From contig OX031058.1 in assembly GCA_943736015.1 (NCBI GenBank), positions 21,601,001 to 21,665,000 of the forward strand: a stretch of DNA of 64,000 nucleotides. The letters are read 5' to 3'. The notes beneath the pieces were generated by a model, which saw only the letters and a program-made list of their open reading frames with translations, did not search any database and was not told the origin of the DNA. Position numbers and translations under genes: made by a program. The stretch's first letter is position 1. Each line of letters starts with the position of its first letter. Below are positions 12,298 to 22,875 of the stretch, in pieces. The DNA is from Tridacna crocea (taxonomy: Eukaryota; Mollusca; Bivalvia; Cardiida; Cardiidae).

Positions 12298-14651
12298 GAC
12301 TGGTCCATTTACACTTCCCTGCATTTTAACATAAATCATACTCAGTAGAGTACTTAATTGACAAGGAGGCATTCAAATTATTAATAATTCCTCAAAATCC
12401 TTTTAAAAAGCTAACAATCATAAATGGCATGCAAAAGGCACCCAACAGAACCTCTTCTACACTTTTAAAAGCTGGACATCATACCATGGCCTTACAAGTT
12501 CATATGTCTGTGTCGTTTTTAAAACTATTTTTGTTTCTGTTGTTTGAAGTATTTATATGTCTTCAGTGCATTAAACATTTTGTTTAACAATCTGGTCCAC
12601 CCGATTACCATGCACATAAGCATTTTAACGGTTACCTTATCTACTAGGAAAATTAAGTAATTTATGTGTAAATGCTCTCAAATGTTATCTAAGTATCTCA
12701 CATAATAATAATAACACCAGTATTTGTAGATTCTATCTGAACTTGGTTAATTTCTATGTTCTTTTCATCCATTGGGCGCTTGCACACTGAGTTTTAACCA
12801 TTTACAACACATTTGATTGGCTGAAAGCATTCATAGACTGGGAACATCATATCAGACTGGGAACATTTGTTTCATGAAAAAGCCTCTCATAATTATTAGA
12901 TATAAGATCAAACGAAAAAAGTGTCAAAGGGTCGATACAAGGGTGCGTAGATCTTGTTCAATACTTTCTACTTTGATGAGATAATTTATAAATTCAACTA
13001 AAATGAATCCAGTTTTTATGAATTTTGTCTTTAATCAAGTATCATTGAGTGTTCATATTCTGTGAGTATCCTTGAACTGGTCACACGGTATTTCAGGTTG
13101 TGATGCTTGCCAAATATTTAAATGTGTTTTTGCAACTGAATATCACCACAATTCAAGCTTAAAAAAATAACAAGTTGCCAGGGTTACTGGAAACGGAGGC
13201 CGTTTTTCTTATTTCCAAATAGCGTCCTAAATCCAAAAATATTGTGGCCAATTACCATATATGCACGACAATAAGACACATTTTTTCCCTAGAATTTTCA
13301 GCTTGAAACACCAAGGGGAGCTTCTTATAAGTGCATAATCAAAGGACTTTGTGAAATGTGAAATTCCATCTGAAGAATGTACTAACCAGCCAATCAGTAG
13401 GAATGAAAAAAAAAAACCTCAAGAATGAGTAATGCTGATGTAAAGCCATAAGTGACTAAGTAAAAGTTGTTATTATCACCTGTTGTGAAGAAATAAAAGT
13501 TTAGAACACTCAGTTTTTGTTCTTTACTTGTAAGTTTAGATTGAAAGGACAGGTATTTGACTCTAATTCATTACTCTTACTGTTTCAGTTTTAGTCAATC
13601 TAAATACGGCCCACTAGTTCACTGTAATATAGATAACCGTATGGTCTACTGATTGACCCTTTTTACAATTCTAAAATTCAAAGATGAATCAGTACACTTT
13701 TCAAAATCAAATGCATTCAGAAAATTGATCAGTTTTGGCATTGTGACGACTTAGAATGATGTAAAAAGACAAGTAACCAAACTGGGGTAAAGATTTCCAA
13801 AGCGCAATCAGGGCTGAAAAATAGTGATAGAAATAGCTGGGCCCTTACAACGGGAGGGTACGAAGTATACTTGGTCATGTCCAAATTGACCACTGTCCCA
13901 CCCCACACACACCCCCAAAAAATCCCTTACTGAGTACCATTTCAATTTACTTTTGCTCTTAGTGCCTTCAGTTGAAGACAAATATACGTCAGGCACATAG
14001 GAAGCATTTACAATTAGCACTGTTATGATGACCAAAACAAAATTTGCAATTTCACATATTTCTTTTGTGTGTGTTAGTCAGAGTTGAACAGTTGCATTGT
14101 GGGACGAAACCCACGACCAACTTTCAATTTGATGTTCAACGAACCAACCCTATCTTTGTTCTTATACTTTCTATCTACCTCTAATTATGTAGCTCTGTTC
14201 TATTTTCTCCCAGTGTTTTCTGTTTCAAATTTGATGATGACCAAGGTTTAAATATGCATTTTTCGTAAGCTTTTAGCAAAAAGTGCAGACGTTATATTCA
14301 TAGATTTTAACTGGCTTCACCACTGGCAACTATTACTGATGTCAGGTAAACTGGGAACCAGGGAAAACTGTTGATATTACAATGACTTAAATAAGTCAAT
14401 GTCATAGCGTTCTCACACGACCGGTGTACCGAAAAATCTCGAAGTAGTTCACTTTCACACAAAGATAATCCTAAACAAACAGACTCAAATTTTCATTAGA
14501 ATTATTACTCTTAATTCAACCCAATTAGTCATTCTGAATTTATTTCTGGGCATCAGACTTTTTACCATGAAGACTGGGCAGGTCTGACCTCCATTTTGAC
14601 AGGTCCATCGGACCCTCGCCTTGTTTTTTTCCCCCGGTCCGATCTCCATTT
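12298..14651. other. Intergenic, no feature recognised
   Basis: No coding or repeat structure I can name with confidence. The part after about 14560 belongs to the repeat interrupted by the hAT-like element. Confidence 0.45.
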
Positions 14652-14659
14652 CAGTAGGT

Positions 14660-15835
14660 TAGGGCTCCGTATCGGTCAGTTTGATCGATACAATATTTGT
14701 ATCGATACAAAATGATGGATATTCGATATATCATATGATATTTCAATTTTCAATAAAAGAAAGAAAAAAATGCGAAAATTGTGTTTGTTCTTTTTTCAGC
14801 ATACCTGAAAAACAAAATACCGCAAACTTAACACTTCTAGATTGCATTGAAATTTCATAATTATTTAGGCCTAAATTAATATGAATTCTAACTAGATCTA
14901 CATTTACTACTCATTAAAAAGCTGAAAAGACAGTCTAAGAGGACTCTGATCGGACAATGTCAAGGAGACATTTTGTTGTGTCATGGGTTTCCGTGTTTTT
15001 TTTTTTCACCGAACAATTTTTCATGCGTGTTAATTTCTGGATAGGTATGTTCGCATGATTCGACATAGATTTCTCAATAAGGATTAGAACTACATGTAGC
15101 ATCAAAACCTGTTATTTTACTCACGATAAACAGATAATGGCCTTTTTTGTCCATGTTTTTTCTTACGTGAGGTCTCGCGTGTGATTAACATTTGTAATGC
15201 AAATTTCAAGTATATAAAATGATTTACACAATAATTTACGTGAGTCGGAACACTGATTTCAGATAAACTAACGGAAAAAGAGATTTGATTTTCGAACCAC
15301 ATTTTTCGGCAATATTAAAAGATCGACCAAATAAAATCTTAGGAAGGTTGAAAGGTCACAGCTTCAATTATTTCCATCGCTACCTCTCGATCACATCACG
15401 AGATGTTCATTACCTTTATTTAATCAACTATATTGACCAATTATCAGCATAAATCTGTCTGCAATCTGCTGATTGATGCATAATTTGCAGATTTCAAACA
15501 ACATGACGGGGGAACGAGAATAGGGGTATTAGCTAATTGTCATCCATTGTGTAATGGGTACAGGGCGAGTAATAAAGAATGACGCATTTCGATTGGTTTT
15601 AAGTTTCCCAGGTAGCCACACCTACCTCTACTACTCGACTTTAGAGATTACCTAAAGTAAACTCATAATGAATTTCGCCGTTAAAAACAACTAAATTGGG
15701 TATTTATATGCTTTACTTTTATTTTCTTTTGATGATCGATATTTTGTTCGATACAGAAACGTTCAATCCGATATATCTATTGAATGTAAAATACCGGTTT
15801 TCGATATATATATCAAGTACCGGTACAGAGCCCTA
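14660..15835. mobile_element. hAT-like non-autonomous DNA transposon (1,176 bp)
   Basis: Termini TAGGGCTCYGTAYCGGT in inverted orientation, with a perfect 8-bp target duplication CAGTAGGT at 14652-14659 and 15836-15843. The subterminal regions are rich in TATCGAT and CGATATAT. No transposase frame is seen. TAGGG ends with 8-bp duplications are typical of hAT elements. It sits inside another repeat whose halves read ...CTCCATTT (left) and CCCAGACCTCGGACC (right). Confidence 0.8.
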
Positions 15836-16027
15836 CAGTAGGTCCCAGACCTCGGACCAGCGCTTTTTCTTCAGCACTGGCAATTCAGATCTAAAAAGAA
15901 ATTATAAAGCATTTATTAGTTGATAGTCGAGGTAAGGGTTGTGACTGCAGTGTGTATTTTCCAACACAGTAAACACCCACTTTTAAATGATTTACAGCAA
16001 GATGTTAAACTTTTACAGATTAAACTT

Positions 16028-16373
16028 GTTGTCTGCGCATGTCATATTTTTTGAAGATTCGACTGTCTTATATGACGCATCACTAGCCCAGAAAGCGGGC
16101 TGACTGTAATATTGCGCTTAAAGTAGCAATGTTGAAAATAATTTTTATCAATACATTTGAGGAGAAATGAGACCTGCTTTAGCTTCAGATTTCTCTAAAC
16201 TGCTGATAATAGCTGAGTAAATTGCATGAGGTAGGGTTTTATTGATTAACCTTTATTCAAATTTTAAATTCAAAGTAACGGTTGTCTCGTAGGAAAGTGA
16301 TTCGGTTCAGTACCCAGGATGCCCATATTAGATAAATGAATATTTATAGAATGCCATCTAGTGGGAGATAATG
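16028..16373 (+). repeat. 350-bp duplicated unit, left copy
   Basis: Pairs in inverted orientation with 20581-20931. Starts GTTGTCTGCGCATGTCAT and ends GGGAGATAATG. A 7-bp direct repeat TTAAACT lies on both sides (16020-16026 and 16377-16383), a possible target duplication. Confidence 0.75.
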
Positions 16374-16431
16374 AGGTTAAACTATCCAGGACAGCAATCG
16401 ATAAATTAGTGCAGGTTACAGCAGACTTTAT

Positions 16432-16657
16432 TTAACACTTTTCCAAACAACATAATTATCTTAGACTGGTCCAAACTGAAGGATTTGCAGACAAAAAAAT
16501 TAACTTGGTTCTAAGATTAAAACTTGCTATTGGAGGGCAGAACACATTGTAGGAAAAGGGAAAATGCTGGTTACCATCATTTCAGCTTTTCCCACAGTGT
16601 TTTCAGTGGCTTTTTTCTCACCGTCAAGAAAACTCGAGATTGTCTGGTAAAGAGTAA
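16432..16657 (-). mobile_element. Palindromic TTAA MITE, decayed
   Basis: TTAA at the left end; the right end has decayed to GGTAAAGAGTAAC. Palindrome core recognisable with mismatches. Confidence 0.75.
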
Positions 16658-16819
16658 CACAGCCTAGAGTTACCGAAAGATGATTGCTTATTATATAATT
16701 TAGATTTGATTGCTTATTATATAATTTAGATTTGATTAGCAAGCATTACAATCTAATTCTCTTTTGTGATGACTCATCATTTATGGCCAGAAAGTATCCT
16801 TGCAATATGATTCGACTAT

Positions 16820-17126
16820 TTAACCTTTTACCAAATAATTCATCAGCGACGTAGGAAGGATTTCAAGATTGGGGGGGCTAACTTCGAAATACTGAGGTTT
16901 TTTGCGTGGTAGTTTCATTGCGCTAAGAACTCGTATTTTAGTTACTATGATTTTCAAAATTATTGGGGGGGGCTGAGCCCCCCCTAGCCCCCCTTGTTCC
17001 TACGGGCCTGTTCATGGTAATTACAACTTGAAACAAAATTCTGTTTTTGAGTCCGGTACTTCTTGTAATTTTCAAATCCTTTCAATTTGGACTGGTCCAA
17101 ATTTCTTTCATTTGGAAAAGACTTAA
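16820..17126 (+). mobile_element. TTAA MITE interrupted by a G/C-run insertion
   Basis: TTAA ends kept, but the centre is replaced by about 165 bp (about 16844-17012) bounded by inverted CGTAGGAA... and ...TTCCTACG with G and C runs, which looks like a second small repeat. Confidence 0.65.
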
Positions 17127-17345
17127 CCCTTTACCAAACAATCCCTGGTTTTTACGACCCATAGGAAGAAACCTTCTGAAAACATTTTGGTAAAAGGAGA
17201 AAATGCTGGTAATCAGAATTTTCTCCTTTTCCCACAATGTTTTCTACTCTTCTGAAGTCAACTTTCAATTTTTGAGTAACTTTTATCTTCTCATCTACAA
17301 ATGCTTTCAGTTTGGACAAGTCTAAAATTTTGTCATTTGCATTGT
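17123..17345 (+). mobile_element. Palindromic TTAA MITE sharing its left TTAA with the previous copy
   Basis: Starts TTAACCCTTTACCAAACAATC, joined to the preceding copy through one TTAA. The right end has decayed at GTCATTTGCATT. Confidence 0.82.
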
Positions 17346-17556
17346 ACTGAGCGTAATACAGTTTAGTACTTCAGTCCGTTGATTTAACTCATCCTGTCCG
17401 CACGTAGATTCTGTAGGGTAATAGGGTATACCCATTGATAAATTAACAGTATGAGCTAACAAGTGGTCAAAAGAATCATTTTAACGAAAAACGTGTGTTG
17501 TTTTGTCTATGCCTTAAATTTTTATCATGCCATTTCAAAAAGAAATTAAAGTATTA

Positions 17557-19087
17557 CAGTGGATTCCACTTAATCGCAACCCTGTTTATCGGGATTTTTG
17601 GTTATTTGCAAGATTTGGTCCAGCACCGATCCATTTCCTATTTAGACAACGTAAATTGCAACGCTTAATCGGGATCCCATAAATAGAACATTTCGGTTTT
17701 TTGCAACAAAAAATTAGCAAATGAAACGAAATTCTAGTGTTTATTGGCAATTCCGTGGGATAAGACGGCGAAAAATCTCAATTTGTTCGGGAAAAAAAAG
17801 GTTACTCAAAAAGATAAAAAGTCGAATTTCAATGCGTACAGAGAATCGCAGATAAAAAACTGATGTAACGTTAGCAGTTTACAAACGACGAGTCCGACAT
17901 GATCCGTTTTCATAATTTAATCATTAAAGATAAAAATTCTTGTCATATTTCATGTTATTCTTTTCATTTATGGTGTAATAAACGGTTACAAAACATTTGC
18001 AAATGGCCGACATTCTGAACATGGAGTTCGTTAACTCAGTGGCTGTTTTGCAGCATTGATACGTTAGTTTACTTCACTGGTTGCCGATTTTCAACTATTG
18101 GACGGTTACGCGAGATTTCGGGTACCAGGCTGTACATCCACCACCAAGAGCACTGATTAATAAAATGGTAATTTTAGGGCAGGAAAATCGGAGAAAAGAT
18201 GACTACATTTACTTAAATCTTGTCTTGGTATAACTTGGGAAAAAAAAAAAAACATACATAGACGTTCTATGATCAGACTACACACTCTGTGCAGTCTGAT
18301 CTTTATCTACGCTCCCCGAAAGCAACTGCAGACCTGTTACAAGAAAGACCGATCAAAATAACCTATTACCGATCAGATAATTACACACTGGGAAAAAAAA
18401 CTTAACTGTTTGTGTCTCGTTGATAATCCAATTTGTGACAAACAATTTAACTACAGGCGCGAAAGTAAGGTGTGCCGAATATAAACTGTGAAAAACACAG
18501 AAAACCGTTTTTTTCTTTGGCCTGCTTTGAATGGTATGGCCTAAATTAATGCGTTAAAATAGAATCGTCTGTGCGGCAATCAGTCTATGACGTCACACAA
18601 AATTTACCCACCCATTCAACCTAACAGGTGGCAAGTCGGGGTTTATACAGGTGCACAGTACACGATCATGTTGTGTAAGAATGTACATGTACACATGAAG
18701 TAAATGTTAGACAACCGGAAACTGGAAATATAAGTCGAAACCTGTGTTGACAAAAAGTTTGTGTTGAATTTTATGTCAAACGAAGCATCACCATGGCCAA
18801 CAGCCAGGATCGTTTCTGGTGCTTTGTGCACTTGATAGGTAAATAAAGTAAACAAACAAATGATTTTTTAAAACTTGTTTAGTTTGAAATACACATATCT
18901 AGAAAATTATGAACATTAATCAAATGATCGGGATGCAAGAGCTGAACGTCTGTCATTAGAACGAAACGATCGTCTGCATTTCTGGTTTGACTTCCGGTCT
19001 GAAAAGAGCCATCGGATTATCGGGCCGACCGCTTATTCGCAATATTTTCTCTGACAAATAGGACTTGCAAATAAGCGGAATCTACTG
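17557..19087. mobile_element. pogo/Tigger-like non-autonomous element (1,531 bp)
   Basis: Left end CAGTGGATTCCACTTAATCG, right end complementary to CAGTAGATTCCGCTTATTTG, both next to TA (17555-17556 and 19088-19089). CAGTRGATTCC ends with a TA duplication are typical of pogo/Tigger. The interior has no transposase and carries a nested GATCAGACT hairpin at 18271-18301. Confidence 0.75.
18271..18301. repeat. GATCAGACT palindromic repeat, copy 1
   Basis: GATCAGACTACACACTCTGT then GCAGTCTGATC; nested in the pogo-like element. Confidence 0.65.
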
Positions 19088-19089
19088 TA

Positions 19090-20160
19090 CTGCCGAGCTG
19101 CCAGATATTAGGTCACGCCATTTTGGTTCAAGGAGGCCAACGGCATGTTCGTTTTTAAGCGGCTGACTGTTGAAATTAACATCAATTTTTTTACATGAAA
19201 ACGATCAGAAAGGATTATTTTATGCAGACAAGCACTTTCTTCTTACTATTCCTCTCGAAACTCTTTGTTCTATTTTGATGTTTCCTTATCATCACGGAAT
19301 TCGTACACTCAAGGCTATCATGAGAGCATCGATTGAATTTTGGAACACTACGATGACACAACGAAGCAAGAAACATTCTTCACATTTTCCACTCATACTG
19401 AATTAATCTGGCTTGTACTCATCGAAACTGGTAGAAATTCAATAAAAAATCAACAATTCATGGATAAAATCGATATCCTGTACAAATATAAAAGTAAATT
19501 ATGGAAATAATTACCTTTATTTCAGTATTTCGCTTCAATTTCATCCCGCCATCAAAGCATATGCACTTCCGGTTCCGTCTGGTACCCATCCTTTGATCCA
19601 CGGAGTAAGTGACTGGTATCCGTCCAATTCTACTCAACATTAGAATTGAAAATTCACCTCACGGTCAAGAGAGTGAGAGAAATGACTATGAGGACTTGTG
19701 TCCTCACAGCAAAAAAAAGTTTTAAAAATCCATTTTGAACTATGCGGAATGTAAATCGACATAGTAATAGTGAGGACAAAAATTGTGTCCTCACTTTCCC
19801 ATAGTGTCCTCACGACGAGGGTCTGAGAGCGTTGATTTGTCCTCACGACGCGGTAAGTGTCGGCCCTCTCTCTCTCTCTCTCTCTCTGCTTCGCTCGCTC
19901 TTTTCTCTGTTCAGCTGTGTTGTCCGGCTGTCTGTACTATGCTCTGTGGGCTGTATGAAGTCTTTAGGGAAACATAAAGAGGTACGTAGCCCTTCACTGT
20001 TTTCGTGTAAAAAGTGACTTAACGGCCACTAAGTCGCATCATACAGGAAATAAGAATAGAATGACAAAAGCGGCACCATAACTTCGTCACTTTAATTTTT
20101 TTCTAACGACAAATTTCGTTTTGTCGAAGTTGAAACCATTTGTAAAAGATAAATTTAGCT
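19090..20160. other. Intergenic with short TGTCCTCAC palindromes and a CT run
   Basis: GAGGACTTGTGTCCTC (19691-19706) and GTGAGGACAAAAATTGTGTC followed by CTCAC (19770-19794) are small palindromes; GTCCTCAC recurs at about 19805 and 19840. A (CT)n run is at 19868-19888. Confidence 0.5.
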
Positions 20161-20362
20161 TGGCTCAGATGATTTGCCTTATCTTTTGAAGGATATACAA
20201 CATTTTGGGAAAGGGAAAGTTGATAATCTCCTGTATTTTCTCATTTTGCCACAATATTTTTTAACTTATCAAAAGGAGAAATCACCGTTTTAGTAACATT
20301 TATATGTTGTCTGCACCTGATTTCAGTCGAGTCCAAAATTTTGTCATGTGGTAAAGTGTAAA
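20160..20362 (+). mobile_element. Decayed palindromic MITE
   Basis: Palindrome remnant ACATTTTGGGAAAGGG and right end GTCATGTGGTAAAG; terminal TTAA lost. Confidence 0.6.
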
Positions 20363-20580
20363 GTCACTGCTTACTGGAATAAATAAACTGTAGACGACTG
20401 GGAAAAAAAACTGTGAAATATGGATCATCGATTTGATTATTTTTTCAGTTTTATGCACAATATACATGTATGTAAAAATATTGTGTCAAAAGGAGTAATC
20501 GCTCTTCACCAGCAAGTTCTCTTTTAGCCACATTCTTTTCTCAGGTCAACTTGCAGACGTAATAATATGTCTTGAGCAGG

Positions 20581-20931
20581 CATTATCTCCCGCTGAATGG
20601 CATTGTATAAATACTCATCTATACTCATTTGGGCATGCTGGGTACAGAACCTAACTACTTTCCTACGCGACAACCGATACTTTGAATTTCAAACTAAAAT
20701 AAACGTTTACTCAATAAAACGCTACCTCGTGCAATTCACTCAGCTATGATCAGCAGTCTAGAGGAATCTGGAGCTAAAGCAGGTCTCATTTCTCCTCAAA
20801 CGTATTGACAAAAGCTATTTTCTACAGTACTATTTTATAGAGCGTAATATTACAATCAGCCCGCTTTTGGGGCTAGTGATACGTCATATAAGACAGTCGA
20901 ATCTTCGAAGAATATGACATGCGCAGACAAC
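20581..20931 (-). repeat. 350-bp duplicated unit, right copy (inverted)
   Basis: Reverse complement of 16028-16373 at roughly 80% by eye, for example the shared TGAGACCTGCTTTAGCT and GACAGTCGAATCTTC segments. The outer end of both copies is the GTTGTCTGCGCATG side. Confidence 0.75.
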
Positions 20932-21461
20932 GCTTCAGGAGATAAATCTTGTGCGATGACGTATTACCCGAGATATCAAGGCAAAGACATGTTGTATCAA
21001 AAAATAATGTTCAATTCTCTCTTCGACAAGATAACGCTTTATACGAGGTCTTTATTTGCTCTTGGACCGCCAATTGCTACTCATTGACCATTTGCGGACA
21101 TTATAGATCAAGATCAGACTGCACAGAACGTGCAGTCTGATCTTGGATCTACACTGTCCGATAAGGATATATTTTCCCCACAAAATAACTTTGAAATAGC
21201 AACATTGGGGTTTACTATCCAGATCAAAGTTTCATGTTACCGGTAGTCCACGTCTACGAATGGAAAAAAAGGAAAACACTGAACGGACTGGAACCCATGC
21301 TACTGTAGCTAAGCTTACTCATTCCACTGTTCAAATAAATGTTTTTGTATTATATATGATTCTATCAAAAATATATAAACGTTGTCACACCGGGAAGCTT
21401 TTTAGTACACGAAAAATAATGTGAAAACGATATTTTTTTAACCTTTGCTGCTCCATTCTAG
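20932..21461. other. Region just upstream of the sulfotransferase
   Basis: Contains a GATCAGACTGCAC hairpin repeat (21096-21160). No TATA box or other promoter element can be assigned with confidence. Confidence 0.4.
21096..21160. repeat. GATCAGACT palindromic repeat, copy 2
   Basis: TAGATCAAGATCAGACTGCA pairs with TGCAGTCTGATCTTGGATCT; outer GCGGACA and TGTCCG also pair. Confidence 0.75.
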
Positions 21462-21510
21462 ATGAAGAGGGACAGCCGCTGTTTAAACGTTTACAAAGCC
21501 TTTCCGGAAA
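21462..21510 (+). other. Candidate upstream exon of the sulfotransferase (5' UTR or alternative N-terminus)
   Basis: A strong donor (GTAAGT at 21511) follows 49 nt that start with ATG and contain no stop. The next acceptor (TTTCAG, 22671-22674 ends in TCAG) opens an exon at 22675, 11 nt before the assigned ATG. 49 + 11 nt is exactly 20 codons, so joining them gives an in-frame N-terminal extension before Met at 22686. A CTAG just before 21462 could also be an acceptor, so an even earlier first exon is possible. The frame match has a one-in-three chance of being accidental. Confidence 0.35.
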
Positions 21511-22685
21511 GTAAGTTAACACTTTTGTACATTCGTAATATTGCTTTTAATGTCAGTTAAAGAGACGAAAAATTATATGCATGTTTATAAAATGTGTAGG
21601 TCTTTGTGTGATATTTTTAATTTAATTTTAATTTTGATTTCACATTTCATGTTCTTAAATAGCAACATGTCTGTGCTGTGTAGCTCGGGATTGCAGACCT
21701 CTGATTAAAGGAAGTGTCGCATCGATGGAGGTCGGAACTATGCACAGGTCATGATATTCTGCAATCTTTTACCTGTGGACATCGTCCCGTATTACCTAAT
21801 CACTGGTCATATTGTTTTAAAACTCTATCACAGTTTTAGATGCACCATCCTTCATTAATCATGTCCTTTGTAATGAAGGAGACTTATTCTCAAGCATGGA
21901 AACCCTTTTTTTTTTTTTGTCTGTTTGTTTTTTTCTTTTAATTGCTTCCTACAATACTGAGCCAGACAGCACTGACATGTTGCTTAGGTACATGTAATGT
22001 GAATCAAGAAGATTAATACTAGAATGAGTGCTCAAGTGAGTGACAACTGCACCGTGTGTATACCCCATGGAAAGAGCAAAACAGGTCACATAGAAACGTC
22101 ACTGATAACCAAAATGACTCTAATGACCAAAAAGTACATCTAATTTGAAATCTGTATAGAATTGGGTAACGTAAGGAAAATTGAATGAAATTATTACAGA
22201 AAAAAAAACTTACATATTTTGTTAACATGTACATAAAATTTTGTCCTTTTATCTGAAATAAAACCCATATTATAAATGTACAAAATTGTAACCTTGCTTT
22301 CCGGACACCCGGAAGTAGCAAATGGACTTTACAAAAAAGTTGAAACCGTGGCTTCATGTGCTTAGGAATGTTTTCAAATTTTTACCGAAACACATCTACC
22401 TTAGAAAAATTAGAGTAAAACAGGGCCATGATTACTTGTAGACCAAGCATCATGAATTCCTCGATTATAAAGCCAACGCTTTCGGAACAAAGCAGTGGAG
22501 ACCTCTTTTTTTTTACTTGTCTTTTTCTCGTCAAGTGACTTAAGCCATTGCATTCACCGAATCTTTTTATGAGTCAACGCTGTTTGTGGTGGTGTTTATG
22601 ATTCAAAATAGATTGTATATTTGTATAATGAATACATGTTATTATCTTCGTCGTCGTTGTTGCTGTTATTTCAGACAAAATCAAA

Positions 22686-22875
22686 ATGCCAAGACTGAAG
22701 TTGTACGATGTTCCCGGCGGAGACACTATTTTGTATGATATTGTGGACGAGTCTAATGGGTACCGCCAGTCTACCTTTAACATGGAGGAGAATGTGCGAT
22801 ACGACTATTTCCACAACATCAAAAACTTAAAATGTAGAGAAGACGACATCTTTTTAAATTCGTATCCAAAGACAG
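22686..22875 (+). CDS. Sulfotransferase coding exon 1
   Basis: Residues 1-63 and the first base of Gly64. It ends inside the PAPS loop, after YPKT; the donor is GT at 22876. The exon itself starts at 22675 after a TTTCAG acceptor. Confidence 0.93.
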
